Source: Sarcocystis neurona (taxonomy: Eukaryota > Apicomplexa > Conoidasida > Eucoccidiorida > Sarcocystidae). From it: DNA of 64,000 nucleotides. The notes beneath the pieces are model-generated. The model was not told the origin of the DNA. It worked only from the letters and a program-made list of their open reading frames with translations, and did no database searches. A program made the translations under genes and the position numbers. Shown piece by piece: positions 34,392 to 44,429 of the stretch. The stretch lies in assembly GCA_000727475.1 (NCBI GenBank), contig KL647303.1, positions 1,303,449-1,367,448 of the forward strand, in the 5' to 3' direction. How positions within the stretch are numbered: the first letter of the stretch is position 1; every line of letters begins with the position of its first letter.

Positions 34392-37300
34392 ATGACGAAG
34401 TCAGCGGGTACAGCAGCAGCAGACGCGGCCGCAGCTTTTCTTGCTGAGCTGCTGCGCGGAGGAGAACAGCTGCTGCACTTTCTCAGCTCGTGGACGCATG
34501 CAGCAACAGACGCGGCGAAACAGCTCCTGTTACCGCTGCTGTCGCGGGACAGTCGGAGTCTTCTGCTGCAGCGACTTCAAAAGGATATGTTGCCAGAAGT
34601 TCAAAGAGGCAACCCCATCTACGTTGCTCTGACGTGAGTTAATTATCAATCTTTCTGTATTCACATATGGACTTGTGTAGAACGAGAAAGGAAGACAAGT
34701 ATGAGAGAAAGAAGGGAAAAGTATAGTCCACGTGTGAGTCCTCACGTACACATACACAGGACAGCGTCTCCTGTGTGTGTATATATATGCATACACGTAC
34801 ACGTGTATATATACTGTCCCCTATATGCCTGTGTTTGTACACCTACACCTGTGTAAACAAGACCATACGTATATATAGATGTAGAGGACATGGGTGTCGA
34901 TACACGGATAGAAGTAGAGGTACGACTGCTGTGGGTCGTTCTACGTGTGTAGGAGAGAGAAACGTTTTGCAGGAGATTCGACCAGCCCAGATACGGGCGC
35001 GCATACGTCCGCGTGCGTAGATATAGTAACCGTTGCTGTTCTACCCTATAAAAGACTTCTTATATGCAGCCACCTGTCGCTGGCCGTCCTTCGACGTGGC
35101 GTACGTGTAGGTGTACGTACGACGCCAAGAGAGAGAAGAGCAGCGGTTCCCTGCAGCACCGGTAGATGGAGAGGAAGTTCAGACCAGCAGTGTGCGAAAC
35201 GTGTTTTTTGTGCATGCATGCGCGTGGGGGTACATGCAGGTGGTGCGTCTCCTTCCAAGTTTGTATTCATCTCCTGATATATCTTTTAAGTAGAAGTCAC
35301 TCTGCGTTTACACGGACAGAGACAGAGAGACACAGACAGACAGAGGTATACATATGTGGCTCCATCTATCTATACATATCTACATCTGTCTGTGTATCTA
35401 TATATATATATATGTGTATATTGTATGCAGTGTGTATACGGAGCTGGTGTTGCCTATTTACACCTCCATATATGTATATATCTGGACAGGGATATGCATG
35501 CATATAATACGTGTGTGAAATGTATGTAGAGAGAGACATAGAGAATACGCTTCGTATAACATACTTGTGTAATACAGGTATGAAAAGTGTGTATAGGCAG
35601 AGAAAAATCTAAAACAATAGAGAAGAGGCAACATAAGCTCCGTATACACACTGCATACAATATACATATATATATAGATATAGATACACAGACAGATGTA
35701 GATATGTATAGATAGATGGAGTCACACAGTAATAGATGGGAAAGTGAAATTGCTGGCGGTGCAGCGAGGACCAGAAGGCCAGTGCTGCCGGCGGGGGGAA
35801 GAACGAATGCAGTTGATGCGATATATATATATATATATGCGTATCGAATGTGTGTATATATGTCTATATATCTATTTACATACATATATGTGTACACGCG
35901 TGTATGTGTCCATATACGCATATATATCTCTGTATGTGGATAGATATGTCTATATGTGCGTGTGTGTGTGTGTCTACCTGTGTCCACGTGTGTCTGAGTA
36001 TGTCTATGTACGTACCTATGTGTACATGTTTATCGAAAATGTGTATGTGTGTCTACGTATGTATATATGTATATATATGCGCGAATGCGCACATATATGT
36101 TCACGTATGCATATGTGTGTCTACGTGTATCTACGTACGTCTATATATGTATATATATGTATGTGTAAGTGTTTGTATATGTGTGTTTATATACGGTCGA
36201 AAATGTATGTGTCTACAGGTGTGTACACATATATGCATATGGCTGCATCTGAGGAAAGACGTCTATATACGTATTCATTCCTACGTATGTACAAGTGTGT
36301 CTCGTATGTCTATACGTGTGTGCGTATGCATATATTTGTCTACATTTCTGTATATATATATATGTTGAGTAAGTATGTATATGTGTACATATCTGTGACT
36401 AGATGTGTATACGTATGTGTATATGTGTGTGTTTCTATATGCGTACAGATGTTTATATACGCATATATATGTCTACGTATGTATACGTATATCTATACAT
36501 GTGTACAGGTGTGTGTATATGTCTATAGTGTGTATATTTCTGTATACATAGAGATATCTGTTGTACGTGTGTTGAGTAGGTACATATGTGTCTACATGTG
36601 TATGCCTAGACGTGTACATATATGTGTATGTGTATGTGTCTGTATACGCGTATATAGACACACACACGCGTATCTGTGTCTACATGTGTATACGTATGTG
36701 TATATATTTATACACCTGTGTGTATATGCATACAGTGTGTATATTTCTGTATATATATATATATGTTGAGTGGGTATATATATCTCTACACATATATGTC
36801 TGAATATATATATATATATGTGCGTGTGTACGCATATATAAATATGTGTCTGTATACGCGTATATGTATCTACACATGTATACGCGTGTCTAGGCATGTA
36901 TGTGTGTCTATATCCACATATCTGTCTACGCATATAAATGCGCGAATTTATACACATTTGTGCCACTATGACGTGCGCGTGTACAATCGTGTGTATCTCC
37001 ACGTATTTCTATTTAATTTTCTACACACCGGTTAAGGCAGTCAAATATATATGTATATATATGTACCCGTGGCTGGTGGGATGATGGGAGAGATACTGTA
37101 ACACCGGGTACACACGTCTGTCCCAGATGCCGGTGATGGCTTTAGCTGCAAGCCCCAGGGACTGTCTTTTTCTCACCTCATAGGCTCTGCTGCTGCTGCG
37201 CTGTGCTGTGCCGCTGTTATGCTGTGCCGCTGTTATGCTGTGCCGCTGTTATGCTGTGCCGCTGCTGTGCCGTGCCGCTGCTGCTGGCGCATGCACAGAG

Positions 37301-38639
37301 GCTTCCTCTGCTTCTTCTTGGTCGTAGGGGTCTCGTACTGCTGGTACGTCGTCGGTCGCAGGACGATTGTGCGCGGCTCCCTTCTCGAGAAAGCGGTGAG
37401 CGACTGTTGCTTCCTGCTGCCATTGGTGCTGCTGCTGTTGCCGCTACTGCTGCTGTTGCGGCTGCCGCTCGTGCTACTGTTGCTGCTGCTCTTGCTACTG
37501 CTGCTGTTGCTGTTACTGCTGCTGTTGCTACTGCTGTTGCTGCTACCGCTACCGCTGCTGTTGCTGCTGCCGTTGCTGTTGCTGCTGCACGTGCTGCTGG
37601 TGCAGTAGGGTGCGGTGGTGCGGCTGCTGCTGCTGCTGCCCGTGCTGGGGATGCGTGCTGCTGCTGCTACTGCTAGCAACGCTGCGTCGAGGCCTGCTCT
37701 GGCTGCAGTGGCACACACGTCTGCGCTACTGCTGCTGCTGCTGAGATTCTAGACGCTGTTCTTCTTCTGCCGGTTTCGGGTATGGAAGTGCTGCTGCTGC
37801 TGTTGACGTCTGCACCGGGCTGCTGCTGTTGTTGCGCACCGACCTAGGCTGCTGTAGCAACTCTCTGTTCGTTTTTTGCGGCTGCCAAAGAACTCCGACA
37901 ATTGCTGCCGTTGCTGCTCGTGTGTGCGTCTGCCACTTTGGCGCTGGTGCTGCTGTCGCCATTGTTATTCTGCATGTTGGCTGCTCCTGCGCCTTTTCTA
38001 CATGCTTCCTTGTTTTCCTCGGAATGTTTGCTGTGCCTTTTTTCGTCGCCTTCTGCAATTGCGTGTCTCACCGCGGCGACCGTTTTCTGCGTTTCTACTT
38101 TTTATGCTTCTCGCCGTGTGTCTTCCTTCGTGTATGTGCGTGTGTGTGTGTGTATGTGGCAGCAGCAGCAGGGAGGCTTGTCTTCGTCGCGTAGCAGCAA
38201 GAAGAAGAAGAAAGCAGCAGGTAGAGTCGCAGGAGGGGAGGCCGGAGGCAGCAGCAGCGCGAACGAAGAGAGCAGCGGCGTGGCAGAGGGAGGCAGCAGC
38301 AGCAGCTTCGCGTCTGCTGGGAAGCAGCAGCAGCTGCTGCAGCGCAAGAAGGAGAAAGCTGGCGGTAACAGCAGCGGCAGAAAGGCAGAGCCGGGGGTCG
38401 CAGCAGCAGCAGCAGGGCCGAAGGGAAGGCTGCAGGAAGCAGCAGGGGGCGCAGCTGGTGGTGCAGCCGCACCAGCCAGAGTATTTCTCACCAGTGTTTC
38501 GCAACAGAGCAGGAAAAATGGCACCGGAGAGGGAGTGGCAGGAGGAGAAGAACAAGAAGACTCAAAAAACAAAGACGACGAAAACGACGGCTGGCAAGTT
38601 GTCGGTACAAGACGGAAACCACGCAAGCAAAGCAACTAA
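34392..38639 (+). CDS. hypothetical four-exon gene, about 275 aa, Lys/Gln/Ser-rich C-terminus
   Basis: The proposed exons are 34392-34633, 35070-35110, 37328-37395 and 38163-38639. Exon 1 has a true ATG (MTKSAGTAAADAAAAFLAEL) and leucine-rich helices, ending AC|GTGAGT in phase 2. Exon 3 follows the strong pyrimidine tract CTTCCTCTGCTTCTTCTTGG with TAG and ends GCG|GTGAGC. Exon 4 begins at CAG triplets and ends with TAA; it has a lysine run (SSKKKKKAAG) and closes DENDGWQVVGTRRKPRKQSN. Phases agree at all joints (828 nt). Exons 2-3 would give a moderately hydrophobic stretch (IYVALTHLSLAVL, then GVSYCWYVVGRRTIV), possibly a membrane anchor with a basic soluble tail. I do not recognise the family. 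The exon 2 choice is weak; exons 1 and 4 could belong to different genes. Confidence 0.38.
35350..36990. repeat. long TATG/TATA/TGTG tract
   Basis: About 1.6 kb of mostly alternating purine and pyrimidine lies within the presumed intron 2 of the 34392 gene model. It creates long plus-strand frames (for instance 35744-36769, 341 codons) made of Tyr, Cys, Ile, Val and Met, which are not genes. Confidence 0.85.
37205..37268. repeat. 16-bp tandem repeat, three perfect copies and one altered
   Basis: The unit GCTGTGCCGCTGTTAT occupies 37205-37220, 37221-37236 and 37237-37252, followed by a fourth copy ending GCTGT. It is followed by an imperfect CTG block at 37420-37600. Confidence 0.9.
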
Positions 38640-39490
38640 CGACAGCAGAGGCTTATCATCACCACCACCACCAAACGGATCGCAGTAGCCCAAACAGCAG
38701 CAGCAGCAGCAGCAAAGCAAAGGACTGCTGCAGTAGCACGTAGCCGCAACAGCAGCAACGAGAGCCACAGCAGCAACAACAGGAGCGGGGCAGCATGCCG
38801 ACGAAATGCAGCAGCATCAGAGGCATAGAGGCAACGGCAACTCCAGGAGGTACGGCGACAGCAAGGAAGTGACTGCTCGAGCATCAGCTGTTGCTGCAGA
38901 CGCAGGAGCAGCTCACGCGTTGCAGAAGACGAACGCACAGCAGCAGCAACACACGCGGAAGCAAACGAGCGGCAGACTGTGGCGCTAGCAGGCAGGGGAG
39001 AAGACGAGAAGCAGCCGTCGGAGCGCGTGCTGCTCACACGACAGCGGCACGGCAAGGACGACAGCAGCAGGAGTACCAGCGTGAGTTTAGTCGGTACAGC
39101 AGTTTCTCTGGTATGTGGCTGTAGAAGCATTGCGTCAGTACAGCAGCAGCACCTGCTTGAACGCAGAGCAGCCACAAGTGGAGCGACGTGGAAACACGCA
39201 GTACGCGGGGGACAGGGGGATCCTGCGAATTTTTCGGCAGCGCGGTATCGAAGAGGCTCCGTGAAGTAGTCGTGGGTGCGTGCTGTTGCCACAGCGGAGA
39301 AAACAGTGCAAGAAGACGCAGACCAGCACCAGCAAAATCGCAGCGCAGCGGGAGAAACCGCAAGGCAGCTGGGGCACGCTCCAGGAAAAGCGAGAATATA
39401 TTAAAGTCGCGTCACTGATCACCGTCCTCCGCGTCTCGCATGCCACCCCCAGTGTCGAAGTGTGGGGGGCGCTGCTCTGTCTGCTTGTCT
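38640..39490. repeat. CAG-rich tail region downstream of the 34392 gene model
   Basis: CAG units continue to about 39.2 kb after the TAA at 38639, then thin out. Short mixed frames are open on plus, but none has splice sites and protein character together. Confidence 0.5.
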
Positions 39491-39669
39491 CCAGTAGATG
39501 ACTCTGTTCCGTCTCTTATGCATGCACCTGTCTCACGCTTGTCCAGAACGTTCGCCAGTCTCAGCAAGCGGCCACCCTCTGCGCAGATTTCCGCTGTCTC
39601 GTCTCGCCGTGCAGCGTAGGTCGACCCAGACGCACCGGATGTGTATATACGTGGGCATATCAATATATA

Positions 39670-40120
39670 AAGAGAGACAAAGAGAAGTGACGAGTATACA
39701 GGACCTCCATCCGCATCAGCACAGGGACGGACTACTCCGCAAATGTAGACGTGTTTCAGTGCATACGTGTACAACCCTTTGTATCTCTATACATATATAT
39801 ATATATGTGTATGTATATGTGTATGTATATACATGTGTATATGTATGCAAATGTATAGATAGAGAGAGAAAGAGAGAGAGAAAAGTGATGAGTATACAAG
39901 TCCTCTGTCCTCAGCAAAGCACGGGTGAACTTCCTCTGCGCAAGTGTAGTTCTCCCTCACCGCCTACGTCTACAATTCGCTACATTCACATCTGCCCACA
40001 TGTCTGTGTACACATACGTATATTAATATATAGAGAGAGAAGGAGAAAGAGAACTGAGGAGTCTACTGATCCTCCGTCCACTCGTGTGGACCGAGGTATG
40101 TGGAATACCTGTGTGGGCAG
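39670..40120. repeat. three diverged copies of a unit of about 170-190 bp
   Basis: Copies start near 39670, 39861 and 40033. Each has a GA-rich head (AGAGAGA..AAAGAGAA), then (G/A)TGA(C/T)GAGTATACA(G/A)G-like text, CCTC(C/T)(G/A)TCC and a plain tail ending in TA-rich sequence. Confidence 0.6.
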
Positions 40121-42080
40121 CTGTAGTCCTGTTTAACTGTTTCTGTACACAGTTCTTTGTGCGCGTGTCTTCCGTCTGCGGACGTGTGTGCGGGCGTCTG
40201 CTGCGCGTCCGTGAAGAAGGGGGGATGCGCATCGTACGTAGACGCGTCGTCCTTGGTGTGCGGAACCATGACCCAGGCACGGCCAGAGATTGATTTGTGT
40301 GAGGTCTTTGCAGAGGTGAATATACGTATGTAGCACGTTCACCGCCGTGACAGGGACGCTGTCTGCGTGCACACCTAGGTACGTCAAGACAAGGAGAAGT
40401 TTCGTCGCCGCGAAAGCGTAGTTTGCCCTGCTCGCAAGTTCGGACCACCTGGGGATTTCTCTCCTCCCCCTGGGGCACAGAAATGTGGATCTCCATCTGT
40501 GTCTCTCTCTCTGTCCCGCTGTCCCCGTCTTCGATGTGTTGTACGTCGGTGTGCCGGGGCGGGCGCTGTCTTGTCCGTCCATGCGGCCACTTTACGTGGA
40601 CGATGCGCTCGGGAGAAAACTGTTTTTCCTTGTCTTCTCGGTGGTGGTGGAGGAACTTCTCGTTTCTCAAAGTGCCACCCTTTTCCTCAGGCCCCGTGGA
40701 CACGCTCATGTGTGCACGCACGCGCCTGCGTCCTCGAGACGCGCCTTCAGCGATAGCTTCGCACACCTCTGTCTCACCGCGACTAGGGGGGGGTGCTTTT
40801 CATTTGACAGATGCCGATGTCTGCGTCTGCCCTTGATACGAGTCCTTCTCATGAATGTACGAACAGATGATTATTTTTGCTTGTGGACCGAAGCGTTGTG
40901 TGTGTGTTTGGGGGGGCCGGTGGGGGGTGGATTTGGTGAAGCCGCACAAAGGAGGAGCGGGTGAAAGAGGAGCACCTGCTAATGCGTGTGCAGAACCAAA
41001 TAGATGCATGTATATATGTAGAAGGCACGCGTCTGTGTATCTGCTCTCGGTCTGTGTATACGTAGGAACGTCTGCACACACGTGTATGTACATGTGTGCA
41101 CAGGTGTGTAAAAGGTGGGTGTATAGTTGTTTGCTCTCCCGATTTAAAAAGACGTAGTGTGCGTGTGCATGCACATACATTTGTGTATACATGTGTCGTT
41201 ATCTGTGGACGTAAAAGACGCGTCTACTTGTCTGCCCTCTGGTGACTGGATATACGTCACATGTGTATCAGTGGACGTCAGAATTTCTGTGTGCTGCTTT
41301 GTCTACGGCCAGTCCTATGATATCTGCAGAGGACGTGCATGTATGTGGGAGTCCTGCACAGGAGACGCACTGTGGAGTGTCTCTGTGTGTGGGGACAAAG
41401 TAGCGATAGCGAGACCGGGAAGCCGGTCCTGCACTGCAGTCGTCGTTGCCTTCAGCTGTGGACTATCTCTTCTTTGTCTCCCAGCCTGAATCTATGAGTG
41501 CGTACGTGAGAATGCTTACAGCTGTAGATACCTCTGCTGAGGAAGCCTGCACTCACGAAGAGACACATATGTATGTATAGATGTGGCTGCGTAGAAAAGT
41601 ACGCACTGGCCTGTCGCCACGGTTATTATTACCTGCTAGGTATGTGTATCTATATGTATATCTGTCTAGAAGTGTGTGCACGCACACGCGTGGACACAGA
41701 ACGAGACAGAGATAGAGGGGCGGGGAGCCGCGACGTTGAACGGAGGTTGTGCGGCGATCAAGACGCACACGGGGCATACACGTGTGTCTTAATATAGTTG
41801 CAGAACTGTCTGTTCACACGTGCACGCTGTACATGTATGCATCCATGTGCAAATATATGCGCCCGCCTACTGGGTTGTACGCGTAAGCATGCGTCATGTG
41901 AGGGAGGCGGTGTCTATACACACTGTCGATCTCTCCCCTTGTGTGTGATGTGTGGAATGTTGATAAGCTGGAAGAGAGACGGGCAGCAATAGCAGCAGCA
42001 GCCTAGAGGCTCTGCAGCAGCGCGCCTCCATGTGCGACAGCAGCAGCTGCAGGTGCACGCGGCGCCTGTGTGGTGGTGCA
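40121..42080. other. plain to TG-rich sequence, no gene recognised
   Basis: Several overlapping frames of 80-160 codons are open at 40.4-41.0 kb on both strands. They have no splice-bounded segment or recognisable motif. TG/TA-rich text recurs to 41.9 kb. Confidence 0.45.
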
Positions 42081-42092
42081 AGCAGCTGGCCG

Positions 42093-42266
42093 TTAGCGCG
42101 CCACGCCTGTGGAGGTGCGCCCCTGCCGGGTTGCCTGTCTGTCTGCAGGAGGTGCAGATTTCCTCGTGTTGAAATTCTCCCGCTTAGAGAGAGTTCTTTT
42201 GGTGGGAGTTGCGTCCCGGGGATGCAGGGACACGTCTACGACTAACGGCTTTTCCCGCGTGACTGT
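42093..42266 (-). CDS. putative terminal exon, basic C-terminal tail
   Basis: A strong acceptor (TTTTCTTCTTCTTCTTCACAG) precedes an open segment encoding TVTREKPLVVDVSLHPRDAT and a Lys/Arg/Ser/Thr-rich tail ending TGVAR, with TAA at 42093-42095. Third-position GC is about 64%. On the plus strand the same bases also look like an exon, with the acceptor GCCTGTCTGTCTGCAG and the frame GADFLVLKFSRLERVLLVGV, third-position GC about 52%. Minus is preferred on base composition only. Confidence 0.25.
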   Translation of the reverse strand, partial: TVTREKPLVVDVSLHPRDATPTKRTLSKRENFNTRKSAPPADRQATRQGRTSTGVAR

Positions 42267-43192
42267 CTGTGAAGAAGAAGAAGAAAAGGTTGTACGCAAC
42301 GGTAGGGGAAGAGAGTGTATACAGGCACGTACATGTGTTTTGTGTGCATGCCCGTTTGTGTCGTCGGAGGGGTTTCGAGGTTCACAAGTGAGTGCACACG
42401 TCCAGCGTCGTGCTTCGGTAAGTAATATGTATAACATTTGTGTCTGTGTGGACGTTCGTGGAAAACAAAAGGCAGAGGAAGTAAAGACTATCCTCCACGT
42501 ATACGTGTGCCTTTCGGAAACGTACAGACAGCTACGCCATGCGTACGCATACCTACACGTGTACACTCTGTGGGTAGTTATGTAGCCGTGTGTATGTGTG
42601 CGTGTGTGTGTAGTTGTATGGGTTTCTCTGTCTGTCTCTCTCCCTCTCTCTCTACATATGCGAACAGCTGTCCTGTGATATGTAGTGCTTGCACCAGAGG
42701 TTGTGCACGCTCTCTCGGCGTGCATCCTGCGCAGCAGAGCCAGGCTCCTTTTTGCCGAAGTCTCATGTTTTTTTTTATACTACACGGAAGCGACAAGTCG
42801 AATCTTCGGCGTGTGCGTACACTTTCACCGGCTAAGGACTTATATATATGTGTACACACAAAAGTTTCTGTGTGTATAGGAGAACGCCTATACGTACGTT
42901 CTGTTATATTTGCGAATGTGTTCCGTATCATATGCGTACCCACGAGGGTTTGAGCCAGACGTTTGGTACGCGCGCGTGTACGTGCATGGACATTCTATGT
43001 GTGTACATGTGTAGACATGTAAATGTGGAGATACTCATTTGTACGTAGAGGTGTGGATCTCGCCGCGTCTGAGTAGGTGTGTGTACACACATATTCAGCT
43101 GCGCATGCGTCGGGAAAGTGGGGGAACAGGCGGACTGCGACTTGGATGTGACACGGCAAGAAACTGTTTCGCTGTACTGCCTTTCTTCCCAG

Positions 43193-43426
43193 AGGAGCTG
43201 CGGCACAGCAGCCGCAGCGTTACACTGGCCTGCACGTACTGGCCACTCTACAGGGCAGCACCCTGATGCAGCAGCTGCTGCTTCTGACAGTTACAGACAG
43301 CAGCAACAGGGGGCACAGAGCGCAACTGCAGACGCAGGCAGTACTGCCCTCACGCAAGTAAAAACGTCTCTGTACAGAGTGCTCGCTGCTGCCGCGGCAC
43401 CTTGCGCAGGACACCACAGACGATAA
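43193..43426 (+). CDS. putative terminal exon, Ala/Gln-rich
   Basis: The acceptor TACTGCCTTTCTTCCCAG precedes an open phase-0 segment encoding RSCGTAAAALHWPARTGHST, an Ala run, QQQQ and finally TQVKTSLYRVLAAAAAPCAG, stopping with TAA at 43424-43426. Short Ala and Gln runs inside otherwise mixed sequence are typical of coding exons in this genome. The frame is open further upstream to 43079, so the acceptor is not forced. The family is unknown. Confidence 0.3.
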   Translation, partial: RSCGTAAAALHWPARTGHSTGQHPDAAAAASDSYRQQQQGAQSATADAGSTALTQVKTSLYRVLAAAAAPCAGHHRR

Positions 43427-43429
43427 CGG

Positions 43430-44230
43430 AGAAGCGTGTACCTAAAAGATCCGCAGACGGCACTTTGCGCCGGAGCTGCAGCATCGCATGCGGGCCACGC
43501 ATTCTTTTCCTACTGCTACACAACACGCAAACGGAGTAAATTGCGTGCGTACTGCACTATGAATGCAGGCATGCAAGCAGGAGGTTTTGTCACATGCAGC
43601 AGCTGATCCTTCCCGCGCAGCTAAAGAGGACTTCAGTATGTCAGTCGCGCAGAAGAGATAGACGCACGCAGCCGCGTGACTGGATGTGCGCATGCACCAG
43701 TGCTGACTGAGCATGCGATAGAGGAGGAAACACGCTGCAGAGTTGAGGCACGTTGCAACATTTCATGCAAACAGCAGAAGCTTTGGACGCACCAGCAGTT
43801 TGCGCGCGGGTGTGCACGTGGAGGATGTGGTAGCACGCTCTGAAGTTGCATGAAGCAGCGCCACCCACAAGCGGCTGAACGTGAGAATATTTAGCCAGGA
43901 TGCTTCAGTGTGGATGCCTCTGTGCAGTCCTGGTGGTCAACGGCGGTTCGCATTGGTGCGCGCTGAATTGAGAAAGAGGCAACGCTGACTGATGCACTAA
44001 TGGCAACAGCTTAGAAGCAGCAGCTACAAAGTGCAGGAGCGGTGTTGCACTACGAAGAGCCCTGGAAAGGAGAACACCACGCTTCTGCAGGCAGCAGCAG
44101 CAACCAGCAGGGAAGAGGAGGTACAAAAGGAGCGAGACATGAGACAGCAGAGAAGCAACTGCAGCGCGTGGCGGGTACACGCAGCACACAAGAGTGGAAC
44201 AAAACAAAGGAAGGGGGATTCAGCATGTGC
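43430..44230. other. plain sequence, no gene recognised
   Basis: Only short frames occur here. A CAG-containing stretch at 44.08-44.2 kb reads QAAAATSREEEVQKERDMRQ on plus and leads into the 33-bp repeat, but without a supported start. Confidence 0.4.
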
Positions 44231-44239
44231 CAGGAAGGC

Positions 44240-44404
44240 CATCTGCAGTTTCTGGCCACAAGCGCTGTACTACATCTGCAGTTTCTGGCCACAAGCGCTG
44301 TACTACATCTGCAGTTTCTGGCCACAAGCGCTGTACTACATCTGCAGTTTCTGGCCACAAGCGCTGTACTACATCTGCAGTTTCTGGCCACAAGCGCTGT
44401 ACTA
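44240..44404. repeat. five perfect tandem copies of a 33-bp unit
   Basis: The unit runs from CATCTGCAG through TTTCTGGCC and ACAAGCGCT to GTACTA, at 44240, 44273, 44306, 44339 and 44372, with no differences between copies. It is followed by a TA run. Because 33 is a multiple of three, every frame gives an 11-residue peptide repeat (for instance AVSGHKRCTTS). Confidence 0.97.
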
Positions 44405-44429
44405 CATATATATATATATATATATATAC

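Noticed and set aside
35744..36769. 341-codon plus-strand open frame
   Set aside because: It encodes almost only Tyr, Cys, Ile, Val and Met from TATA/TGTG repeats; a second overlapping frame is also open. The length results from low complexity.
44240..44404. CRISPR-like direct repeats
   Set aside because: The five 33-bp units are directly adjacent with no spacers, so this is a minisatellite in a eukaryotic genome.
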